NCBI RefSeq assembly: GCF_928392795.1
Contig: NZ_CAKMTJ010000010.1
Location: forward strand, 35,240-99,239
Length of the DNA: 64,000 nucleotides
Direction of reading: 5' to 3'
DNA from: Rothia nasimurium
Lineage (GTDB): Bacteria; Actinomycetota; Actinomycetes; Actinomycetales; Micrococcaceae
The notes beneath the pieces are model-generated. The model saw only the letters and a list, made by a program, of their open reading frames with translations, was not told where the DNA came from and made no database searches. The translations under genes were made by a program, and so were the position numbers. Positions 58,164 through 64,000 of this stretch are shown one piece after another. Positions within the stretch are counted from its first letter, which is position 1. The number at the start of each line of letters is the position of its first letter.

Positions 58164-58414
58164 GAGAGCTTAATGCCGAGCTCATCCATGAGCTGGTCAA
58201 AGGGGATTTCGTCTTCTTCTTGGCGGGCTTGACGGGCTTTAGCAGCATCAAGTTTGTCTTCAAGTGCTTCGAGCGCTTGATCGAAAAAGACGGGGGAGAC
58301 AAGGACGGCTCTGCGGCGGCCTCTGCTTTCGATAGCAATGGGCTCTCGCTGCACTTCGTCAAAGTAGTGGCCGAGGTTCTGGCGAAATTCTGCTGTTCCG
58401 GTAGTTGTTGTCAT
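58160..58414 (-). CDS. Phd/YefM-family antitoxin
   Basis: 84 residues. N-terminal FRQNLGHYFDEVQREPIAI followed by RGRRRAVLVSPVFFDQ is the Phd/YefM DNA-binding fold, and the acidic C-terminus should wrap the toxin. It is the first gene of the pair and starts inside a TGTACA operator. Confidence 0.88.
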   Translation of the reverse strand: MTTTTGTAEFRQNLGHYFDEVQREPIAIESRGRRRAVLVSPVFFDQALEALEDKLDAAKARQARQEEDEIPFDQLMDELGIKLS

Positions 58415-58437
58415 GTACTAAATGTACATTACGTACA
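58414..58437. promoter_or_regulatory. two overlapping TGTAC dyads, probable antitoxin operator
   Basis: TGTAC-TAAAT-GTACA (58414-58428) and TGTAC-ATTAC-GTACA (58423-58437) are perfect 15-bp palindromes sharing a half-site; GTAC centres are 9 bp apart. YefM is known to bind TGTACA-cored palindromes, so this is the likely autoregulatory operator. It overlaps the antitoxin start codon. Confidence 0.7.
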
Positions 58438-58466
58438 GGGTGAGGGCTATGGCTGAGCAAGAATTT

Positions 58467-58679
58467 TTACCGCCAGCAGTCCTCAACGAAACAGAGGTGC
58501 CCGGCCATACCGGCTAGGGTCATGCTGCTGGGGTGCAGGGGAGTTGCAAGGACGCTCTCGTCCAGCCATCTGCCGTCCGCGCCCCGGAGCTTACGCAAGA
58601 ATATCCCCTGTTGAAAACGGATATAGCCAAGCACCAGCTCTTTTTCGGAGCCGGTCAGGGGCGGGTCTGTAAAGGGCAT
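58467..58679 (-). pseudogene. N-terminal fragment of a DinB-like (DUF664) protein
   Basis: 70 residues: PFTDPPLTGSEKELVLGYIRFQQ and SSMTLAGMAGHLCFVEDCW match the first 40% of mini-DinB/DUF664 proteins, which normally run to about 165 residues and carry three metal ligands. The frame ends at TAA directly after VEDCWR, so only the first His is left. The break lies about 50 nt from the toxin-antitoxin operator, suggesting that insertion of that module truncated it. Confidence 0.6.
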
Positions 58680-58708
58680 TTTAAAGGCTCAATTTACCGG
58701 CGGTACAA

Positions 58709-58775
58709 CGAACGTGCGTCATATCGCTGAGCGTGCGCACGGTCGGTGCACGCTCAGCGATATGACGCACGCTCG
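58709..58775. repeat. palindromic repeat family 2, copy 3
   Basis: Nearly perfect 30-bp arms: CGAACGTGCGTCATATCGCT followed by GAGCGTGC on the left, and GCACGCTCAGCGATATGACG followed by CACGCTCG on the right, with a loop of about 8 nt. It lies 19 nt after the stop of the second TipAS gene. Confidence 0.92.
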
Positions 58776-58794
58776 GTTAGGGAAGAGGCGGTTG

Positions 58795-59289
58795 CTAGTC
58801 CCAGGTGGGGTTAGCCAGGTCCACCCCGGCATGTTCAGCCTCTGCCTCGATAGCATCGGCCAGCCACTGGGCTAGGCCCGGCTGCTGGGACTCGTAGTAG
58901 CTGGTGAACCGCTCATCCGTAACGTAACCGCGTGAGATGAGATAATGCTTGGCGGGGGTGACGGGGAAGAACTCGCTCAGCAGCTGACGGTGGGCGTGGA
59001 CGAGTTCGCCCGCCTCGGTGCCGTCCGTCGGCAGGTTGCGGCGCACGGCATCCGCTAGTTTTCCGTCCAGCTCAGCGGCGCGATTCTTGTAACCGGCCCA
59101 GTCCTCCTGGTTCCAGGTAGCGGTGCGCTGCTGGCTGATGGTCCAGTCATCTGTGCCGGTGTAGCGTTCCTCAGCTTCTGCCTGGTAGCTGGCAAAGTTG
59201 GCATCGCCGAGAACTTCGCCGATTTCGGTGAGGGTGAGTTTCTTGTTCGTCATTTCGTTCTCCATGAGGGTATCGATAGCAGCGACCAT
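58795..59289 (-). CDS. TipAS half of a tipA-like gene split by an amber codon (copy 2)
   Basis: 164 residues from ATG 59289, or about 152 from ATG 59253, which has GGAG 6 nt upstream (inside CATGGAGAACGAAATG). It is in the same frame as the MerR-type ORF above it, with only TAG CTC TCC GCT between. The sequence reads through as ...VDQQQ-stop-LSAMVAAIDTLM, the normal join of a TipAL protein. In Streptomyces tipA also makes a TipAS-only product from an internal start, so this half may still be made and bind thiopeptide-like drugs. Confidence 0.8.
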   Translation of the reverse strand: MVAAIDTLMENEMTNKKLTLTEIGEVLGDANFASYQAEAEERYTGTDDWTISQQRTATWNQEDWAGYKNRAAELDGKLADAVRRNLPTDGTEAGELVHAHRQLLSEFFPVTPAKHYLISRGYVTDERFTSYYESQQPGLAQWLADAIEAEAEHAGVDLANPTWD

Positions 59290-59298
59290 AGCGGAGAG

Positions 59299-59589
59299 CT
59301 ACTGTTGTTGGTCCACGAGGGCCTGGCGTTGCCTGCGGAGGTGCTCCAGGCTGGTTGAGTTACTGACCAGGGCTTCTTTAATGTCGGTGAGTTTCATGCC
59401 GGTTGCCCGGTAGATAAGGATCCGTTGCAGAGTCGCAATATCATCGGGAGTGTACAGCCGATAATTCGACCAGGTACGCTCAGCAGGGGCAACGAGCCCG
59501 AGGGATTCCCAATGGTGCAGGGTGCGCACCGTGACACCGAGCGCCTGCGCTACTTCCCCTACCGTGTAGAGGGTATCTTGATCCTTCAT
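59299..59589 (-). CDS. MerR-type DNA-binding half of the split tipA-like gene
   Basis: 96 residues: YTVGEVAQALGVTVRTLHHWE (core VGEVAQALGV) is the MerR helix-turn-helix with the wing YRLYTPDD, then the dimerisation helix LEHLRRQRQALVDQQQ, ending at TAG (59299-59301). A whole MerR-TipAS activator would be about 264 residues. The DNA-binding half alone could dimerise but would lack the drug domain. The start ATG is likely leaderless. Confidence 0.8.
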   Translation of the reverse strand: MKDQDTLYTVGEVAQALGVTVRTLHHWESLGLVAPAERTWSNYRLYTPDDIATLQRILIYRATGMKLTDIKEALVSNSTSLEHLRRQRQALVDQQQ

Positions 59590-59595
59590 GATTCC

Positions 59596-59626
59596 ATTGT
59601 GGGGTCTAACGTGGCGTGAGGGTCAA
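59596..59626 (-). promoter_or_regulatory. MerR-type promoter with 19-bp spacer
   Basis: On the minus strand TTGACC (59626-59621) and CACAAT (59601-59596) are separated by 19 nt, the long spacer of MerR-activated promoters. The spacer holds the near-dyad CTCACG-CCA-CGTTAG. The predicted start falls at the ATG (59589), implying a leaderless, self-regulated transcript. Confidence 0.6.
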
Positions 59627-59645
59627 GCTCGGACTAAGTTAGATA

Positions 59646-60794
59646 TTGACCGTAGCGAAATTCCTGATATTGGTGGCGGAGACGTTGAGTTCCAGATTGC
59701 ATGGCAGTTACCCTGAGCGTGTTGCCCTCGCCCGTAAACGGCGGGGGCATACCCGTGTGTCTTTGGCACAGGAGTTAGGGGTGACAGACCGTACTACCCA
59801 GAAGTATGAAAAAGAGGGCGCCCCTGATTCTGCAGTCAGTCAGTTAGCTCAAGTTCTTGGATACCCGGTTGAGTATTTTTCACGCCAGCCGCAGGTTGCG
59901 GTTGAAGTTGACGGTGTTAATTTTAGGGCTGGCCGTGCGGCTACTCGCAGTGCCCGTGATTCTGCAGTTGCAGCAGGCGTTACCGGTATTGAGGTCATGC
60001 AGTGGGTGGAAGATAAGTTCACCCTACCTTCAATTGTTGTGCCCTCATTTGAGGGGATAGCTCCAAGGGTAGCTGCTCAATTACTTCGTGAGGAGTGGGG
60101 GCTAGGTACTAAGCCCCTGCCGAATTTGGTGCAATTGTGCGAGTCGCGGGGTATTAGTGTGATGGTGCTTCCAGAAGCTGCCATGCAGGTTGATGCTTTC
60201 TCGCTCTGGTATGAGGGTAAGCCCTTTATTTTTATTGCTCGGCAGAAGACGCCCGAGCGGGCTAGGTTTGATATTGCTCATGAGCTGGGGCATCTTGTGC
60301 TGCACCGGTTTGCTCCTGTTGATGATTCTTCGGCTGTGCAGGAGCGCGAGGCGGATGAGTTCGCGTCTGCCCTGTTAATGCCTGAGTCGCTGTTGGCCGA
60401 GTATCTTCCTCAGAATGCTTCAGTGGACGATCTTGTAGAAGCTAAGTACATTTTTCAGGTATCTGCCTTTGCCTTGGCAACCTCTTTGCATAAGAGTGGG
60501 CGGATGACTGATTGGATTTACCGCAAGGTGTGTATTGAGCTAACACGCCGGGGGTATAGGGACGGTGAGCCCGAGGGTATGGGAGCGTTTGAGCAGTCCA
60601 GGCTTTTCCCACAGGTGTTCACTGCTGATAAGGGCGGTGCTGTGACGGCTGAGCGTATTGCTGCTGATCTGGCGGTGCCCGTTGATGACGTGCTGACTTT
60701 GACGTTTAGTTCTCGTCTGCGCCTGGTGCAGGGGGAGGGCAAGGCCGAAAAGCATGGTGAGAGCGGACGCCCGGCCCTGCGCGTGGTGCGTTAA
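59646..60794 (+). CDS. XRE-family regulator with ImmA/IrrE metallopeptidase domain
   Basis: About 365-382 residues. N-terminal HTH (RVSLAQELGVTDRTTQKYE), then the ImmA/IrrE zinc protease with FDIAHELGHLVLH (HExxH) and a downstream EREADEFASALLMP Glu. Such proteins cleave partner repressors in integrative elements and stress switches. The start is unclear: TTG 59646, GTG 59673 and TTG 59685 (GGAG 4 nt upstream) are in frame; an ATG at 59699 is not. It is divergent from the tipA-like gene. Confidence 0.85.
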   Translation: MTVAKFLILVAETLSSRLHGSYPERVALARKRRGHTRVSLAQELGVTDRTTQKYEKEGAPDSAVSQLAQVLGYPVEYFSRQPQVAVEVDGVNFRAGRAATRSARDSAVAAGVTGIEVMQWVEDKFTLPSIVVPSFEGIAPRVAAQLLREEWGLGTKPLPNLVQLCESRGISVMVLPEAAMQVDAFSLWYEGKPFIFIARQKTPERARFDIAHELGHLVLHRFAPVDDSSAVQEREADEFASALLMPESLLAEYLPQNASVDDLVEAKYIFQVSAFALATSLHKSGRMTDWIYRKVCIELTRRGYRDGEPEGMGAFEQSRLFPQVFTADKGGAVTAERIAADLAVPVDDVLTLTFSSRLRLVQGEGKAEKHGESGRPALRVVR

Positions 60795-60868
60795 GTTGAA
60801 CCCGATTTGTTAAAAGTTACGGAGTGTGTGCAATTTCGGTAGTTGTCTTGCCGGTGTAACTGACGGCG

Positions 60869-61291
60869 CTATTTCTGCCGAAGGTCCTTGTCTGGCAGGG
60901 CGGGGACTAGCTCGAAGAAACGCTCAGTCATGGCGAGCAGTTTGCCTGTTTTTACGAAGCCAGCGATGGTGCCTTCACTGAACCGCTCGCCGCGTCCTGC
61001 CATGTAGAAATAGAGGGTGAGGTCAGCCAGGCTGCATTCCTCAATGGGGGCGGGGTGCTGGTGGTTCTTCAGCCAATTACTGTAAGGCTCGGAGCCAACA
61101 CCCATGAGGTCAGACAGGAAGGTCATGGCGTCAGAGATTCCGTTCCACAGCCACGGGGGAACTTCCGAATATCCCAGGCGGGCGGGGGAGTCCTCAGCGG
61201 GGTTTGTTTCTGCACCATCTTTTAGGTTGCGGTGCATGAGGGTAATACCGTCGAAAAGTTGTTCAGCAGTTTTGTTGTCCCTTAATCCCAT
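60869..61291 (-). CDS. hypothetical protein, possibly DUF6508
   Basis: 140 residues. The C-terminal stretch LADLTLYFYMAGRGERFSEG (core GRGERFSEGTIAGF) with TGKLLAMTERFFEL resembles the DUF6508 domain, of unknown role. N-terminal part unrecognised. No clear ribosome site; TAATAG lies a few bases before the ATG, so a leaderless start is possible. Confidence 0.55.
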   Translation of the reverse strand: MGLRDNKTAEQLFDGITLMHRNLKDGAETNPAEDSPARLGYSEVPPWLWNGISDAMTFLSDLMGVGSEPYSNWLKNHQHPAPIEECSLADLTLYFYMAGRGERFSEGTIAGFVKTGKLLAMTERFFELVPALPDKDLRQK

Positions 61292-61320
61292 ATACCTATT
61301 AAGCCAGATAAGAACAGAAA

Positions 61321-61370
61321 ATCGAAGGGATATCAGCGGTTCGATGTTCAGTAGATATCTTCGATATCAC
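61321..61370. promoter_or_regulatory. GATATC-rich region between divergent genes
   Basis: GATATC occurs at 61329, 61354 and 61363. TCGAAGGGATATC (61322-61334) is roughly the inverse of GATATCTTCGA (61354-61364), forming a loose inverted repeat in the gap between the DUF6508-like gene and the Phd-like antitoxin. Possible operator. Confidence 0.3.
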
Positions 61371-61515
61371 CGGGCAGTCCACGGTGAGGTTTGGTTGCTG
61401 GGTATTGCCCGATTTCACAGATGATTTTGGTATGCCTGGCGCCAGTACTGCCGGACATAAGTACAACGCCTATGAACCTCTTGTTTTCAGAACTATTTCT
61501 GAATCAGCTATTTGT

Positions 61516-61785
61516 ATGTCTACTCTTACCTACGCTCGAACCTTCAATTCCTCAGAGCTAAGCCGCAACCTCAAACCAGTTATTGAAGCGGTTGAGTCTC
61601 AGCCTGTTCTTGTGACCCGTCGTGATGGTGAAAACCTGGTGCTAATGACTGAGCACGAGGCAGACGATCGTCGCGACATGTTTGCAATTGCAGCTCAGAT
61701 TATTGCTGCAACAACACTTAAGGGTGGTTCACTAGCTGAACGTATGGCCACTGTTTCCCCCCTGGATGTTAGCGCTCGATACTGA
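61516..61785 (+). CDS. Phd/YefM-like antitoxin without a recognised toxin
   Basis: 89 residues: TYARTFNSSELSRNLKPVIEAVE and VLVTRRDGENLVLMTEHEADDRRD follow the Phd/YefM pattern. The start at 61516 fits the fold; the upstream frame to 61384 is not conserved-looking. GC is about 48%. It overlaps the next small gene by 20 nt, as toxin-antitoxin pairs do. Confidence 0.75.
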   Translation: MSTLTYARTFNSSELSRNLKPVIEAVESQPVLVTRRDGENLVLMTEHEADDRRDMFAIAAQIIAATTLKGGSLAERMATVSPLDVSARY

Positions 61786-61969
61786 GGACCGTGAGCTTTG
61801 CGCCCGTGAACTGATCGACACTGCCCGAGCTGCTTTTGCTACCAACCAGCCAAAGACTTTGCTGGTAGGGGTAAGAAGCTGGTTTGAGTCCGCAACTGCC
61901 CTTGCTGCTGGGCTGGATGAAGTGGAACCTGAATGGTTGCCTGAGCCTGTGAACTTAGAGGTTCCTTGA
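61766..61969 (+). CDS. 67-residue unknown protein overlapping the antitoxin gene
   Basis: Starts with ATG 61766 inside the antitoxin frame. Sequence is acidic (LDTEDRELCARELIDTARAAF, EVEPEWLPEP) with one Cys and a predicted helix; it has no RelE, Doc, PIN or HicA features. Its position is that of a toxin, but the charge is unlike known mRNase toxins. Function unknown. Confidence 0.55.
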   Translation: MLALDTEDRELCARELIDTARAAFATNQPKTLLVGVRSWFESATALAAGLDEVEPEWLPEPVNLEVP

Positions 61970-62057
61970 AAAACTTATTGCGTTAGCTGTCACTAGCGGA
62001 AGAATAAGCCTGTCTAATATTGCTATGATAATCGAAGATGTATTCGAGAGGTGGTGC

Positions 62058-62483
62058 ATGATGGCAGGCCATCAGAATCTTGCTTCAGGAACGAAGTTCC
62101 ACAGCCGGTGTGACGAGTGTGTAGAGACCTTGCCAGCGATCAGGTTTCACCTGGACGAGGAACGGCAACTGGAAGCAATCGACAGGCATATTACTTGTTC
62201 TTCGTTTTCCAGGAATAATCCTTTAGTTGTGCAATTCAGTGTTGGATTAATGGCCTACCATTCACCTTCAAAAGATGTGGTTGATGTGATTCGAGCATGC
62301 TCAGCTCACGAGAACTTCCACTACCATGTTGGTGATTATCTGAGGCCCAAAAAGAAGCTACCTGCTCGGGGCATTCGAGTATTAAATAGTGCTGAGGATA
62401 GCCACGAAGCGTATGATGAAGCTTGTAGCTACGTTATTGGTGAAGCGTTTGAAAGGTGGCGAGAATGGCATCCGAGAAAATAA
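62058..62483 (+). CDS. unknown protein with a Cys/His cluster
   Basis: 141 residues from ATG 62058, which has GAGAGGTGG just upstream; the frame also has ATG 62025. Features: SRCDECVE (C-x2-C), HITCSSFS, AHENFHYHVGDYLRPKKK and a C-terminal FERWREWHPRK. The Cys and His residues could bind a metal. GC is about 46%. It overlaps the following gene by 19 nt. Confidence 0.6.
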   Translation: MMAGHQNLASGTKFHSRCDECVETLPAIRFHLDEERQLEAIDRHITCSSFSRNNPLVVQFSVGLMAYHSPSKDVVDVIRACSAHENFHYHVGDYLRPKKKLPARGIRVLNSAEDSHEAYDEACSYVIGEAFERWREWHPRK

Positions 62484-62890
62484 TTATGAAGAGAGCTCAA
62501 CTGGCGGCGTCATTTAGCCGGGCCGCCAGAACAACCGTCGAAGGTAAGGCATTTGTTGAGGCGGTCATGGAAAGCTCTCCTGAACAAGCGGAGCTAACGG
62601 TGGTTCCTGCTGCTGCTGAAGAGTCCGCAGTTCTAACTTTTCACCGGATCGAACGGCTAAACGTTCCTGTTGTCGTGTTGGTAACCAATGATGGGAATGA
62701 AATTGTTGCGCGTAACCTGTTATGGAACAGTCAAGAAGTTAAGACTAGCTCCTACACCGATATCTCTACAGAAATCACAACCTTGGACTGGATGAAGTCT
62801 ATGGATGAAACTCCAGGTCAGAACTTTGCTGTTACTGGTTCTGAGTTTGCAACTAGAATCAATTCTTTAGCCACTTTGACTGTGGCTTGA
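62465..62890 (+). CDS. unknown 141-residue protein
   Basis: ATG 62465 follows GAAAGGTGGCGAG, embedded in the end of the previous gene, so the two are translated together. The protein is mostly soluble with an N-terminal basic helix (KRAQLAASFSRAARTTVEG) and an alpha/beta centre (VVVLVTNDGNEIVARNLLW). No family recognised. Confidence 0.55.
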   Translation: MASEKIIMKRAQLAASFSRAARTTVEGKAFVEAVMESSPEQAELTVVPAAAEESAVLTFHRIERLNVPVVVLVTNDGNEIVARNLLWNSQEVKTSSYTDISTEITTLDWMKSMDETPGQNFAVTGSEFATRINSLATLTVA

Positions 62891-62929
62891 AACCACTTAT
62901 TCGCTTTACCAAAGAAAGACTACTGTACT

Positions 62930-63976
62930 GTGCCTAACGCTTCTGTAGATTTTGTTGCCGTTGATTTTGAGACTGCAAATGCGAGCCGGGCTTCGGCTTG
63001 TGCAGTTGGTTTGACGGTGGTGAGGGGCGGCCAAGTTGTAGAGACTGTGTCGTGGTTAGTGAAGCCTCATGAGTCTGTTGCTGATTTTCATCCCTTAAAC
63101 GTGAGTATCCACGGTATTACTCCTGCAATGGTTGAGGCTGATGGTGTGGGATGGGTTGAAACTCGCCAGAGAATGCAAGAAATTATCGATGATCTGCCTG
63201 TGATTGCTCATAATTCGGGCTTTGATCGGTCAGTGTGGAATCATGCCAATAAGGTTGCTGGTATTGATGAGTTAGCTCCTGATTTTTATTGCACATTGAG
63301 CTTGTCTCGTAGGTTGAGTAAGACTGGTGTGATTGAAGGACTGGACCAACACCGTCTTGATGTTCTGGCTGAGTTCTTTGGGCTGGAGCAGCTTCATCAT
63401 CATGAGGCTGGCGAGGATTCCTTGATGGCAGCTTTGGTTGCTTTACGTTTGGTTGATCTTGTGGGGGCGTCTTCGGTTGAGGACGCTTGGGGCGGGCCAA
63501 CTAGTTCAGGCATGATTCGTGCTGACCGTGTTCCGGTGCCTCGTAAGGTTCGACGAAATAATGTTCCGTCTGTTGTTCCGGTGGCTCCTGCGCCGGAGGG
63601 AATAGCGGGGGAGACTTTTACCTTGACGGGTGGGCTTGACGCTATGACTCGTGAGGAGTGTTGGGGTGCTATTGAGGCTGCTGGTGGCTTTATTGCAAAG
63701 TCGGTGACGAAGAAAACCACTGTCTTGGTGATTGGCGCCGGAGCTGAGGAAAGCATGCCGCCTTTGCTGGGTGAGAACCGTAAGGAGCTTAAGGCTATTT
63801 CTTTGATTGAGGCGGGGCAACGAATTGCGGTGATTGGGGAACCTGATTTGCTTGAGCTGCTAAATGAAAACTTAGAGGCTTATTCAAAAGTCCCACCCGC
63901 AGCCAAAAACACCAACCCCCGCACCACCGAAAACACCCGCCCATACAACCCTAACGGCCGCCTAAACCCCGTATGA
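62930..63976 (+). CDS. DEDDh 3'-5' exonuclease (Pol III epsilon-like) with C-terminal BRCT domain
   Basis: 348 residues. Exo I DFETAN (D, E), Exo II in HNSGFD and Exo III in HHEAGEDSL (H, D) form a complete DEDDh site within residues 8-175. Residues about 225-318 are a BRCT fold (ETFTLTGGLDAMTREECWGAIEAAGG by its core TLTGGLDAMTR and VLVIGAGAEES). A Pro-rich tail ends the protein. Such proteins degrade or trim DNA during repair. GTG start at 62930; AAAGAAAG upstream. It ends 24 nt before the window edge. Confidence 0.85.
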   Translation: MPNASVDFVAVDFETANASRASACAVGLTVVRGGQVVETVSWLVKPHESVADFHPLNVSIHGITPAMVEADGVGWVETRQRMQEIIDDLPVIAHNSGFDRSVWNHANKVAGIDELAPDFYCTLSLSRRLSKTGVIEGLDQHRLDVLAEFFGLEQLHHHEAGEDSLMAALVALRLVDLVGASSVEDAWGGPTSSGMIRADRVPVPRKVRRNNVPSVVPVAPAPEGIAGETFTLTGGLDAMTREECWGAIEAAGGFIAKSVTKKTTVLVIGAGAEESMPPLLGENRKELKAISLIEAGQRIAVIGEPDLLELLNENLEAYSKVPPAAKNTNPRTTENTRPYNPNGRLNPV

Positions 63977-64000
63977 AGAATCCGCCAAGTCTTGATGTGC

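Noticed and set aside
54800..58800. Insertion sequence ends or transposase
   Set aside because: The palindromes resemble terminal repeats, but no transposase, integrase or target-site duplication is visible.
61384..61515. 44-codon extension of the second Phd-like antitoxin
   Set aside because: Not Phd-like and holds the upstream regulatory region; the fold begins at 61516.

Overview
The window suggests a high-GC Gram-positive bacterium of the family Micrococcaceae, most likely Rothia or a close relative. GC is about 60% in the core and falls towards 50% at the right end. The gene content is actinobacterial (WhiA, OpcA, SufR-type regulator, DUF3516 helicase), GTG starts are frequent, and the -10 boxes are TANNNT-like. 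The genus is inferred from GC, gene order and an RclA-like reductase expected in an oral or airway bacterium. No rRNA, tRNA, CRISPR array or insertion sequence was recognised.

Layout. 0-19.7 kb: an MFS transporter cut by the window edge; terC behind a candidate yybP-ykoY (Mn2+) riboswitch; an SdpI-like protein; a prolyl aminopeptidase; a DUF3516 helicase; a two-gene ABC exporter behind a leader peptide and attenuator; a small CDF-like protein; an oxalate/formate-type antiporter divergent from formate-THF ligase; a lipoprotein S33 peptidase; a quinone-dependent D-lactate dehydrogenase; and an MBL hydrolase. 19.9-49.8 kb is a conserved core that, from memory, follows the order of the M. tuberculosis Rv1420-Rv1466 region: uvrA, plsC, uvrC, rapZ, yvcK, whiA, gap, pgk, tpiA, secG, then (minus strand) tkt, tal, zwf, opcA, pgl, then ctaB, ctaA, an ABC-2 transporter and sufR-sufB-sufD-sufC-DUF59. 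It combines nucleotide excision repair, lower glycolysis, the pentose phosphate pathway, haem A synthesis and Fe-S assembly. A solitary AbiEi/DUF559 gene sits between ctaB and ctaA, bracketed by two identical inverted palindromic terminators. 50.2-54.8 kb: a secreted fibrinogen-like/beta-propeller adhesin and an RclA-like flavoprotein disulfide reductase.

54.8-64 kb is an accessory island. It holds a large PLD-nuclease/ATPase fusion, two TipAS drug-binding proteins (one made from a tipA-like gene split by an in-frame amber codon), a YefM/RelE toxin-antitoxin pair with a TGTACA operator, a DinB fragment, an XRE-ImmA protease regulator, a second Phd-like antitoxin with an unknown partner, two overlapping unknown genes and a DEDDh exonuclease-BRCT protein. 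A second palindromic repeat family marks the 3' ends of three minus-strand island genes.

Most notable: (1) the ABC exporter halves are complementarily degenerate, one lacking Walker A but keeping LSGGQ and the other keeping Walker A/B but lacking LSGGQ, behind a BmrB-like attenuation leader; (2) the PLD-ATPase fusion as a candidate defence gene; (3) the palindromic repeats around the AbiEi cassette and through the island; (4) a structured leader upstream of gap.
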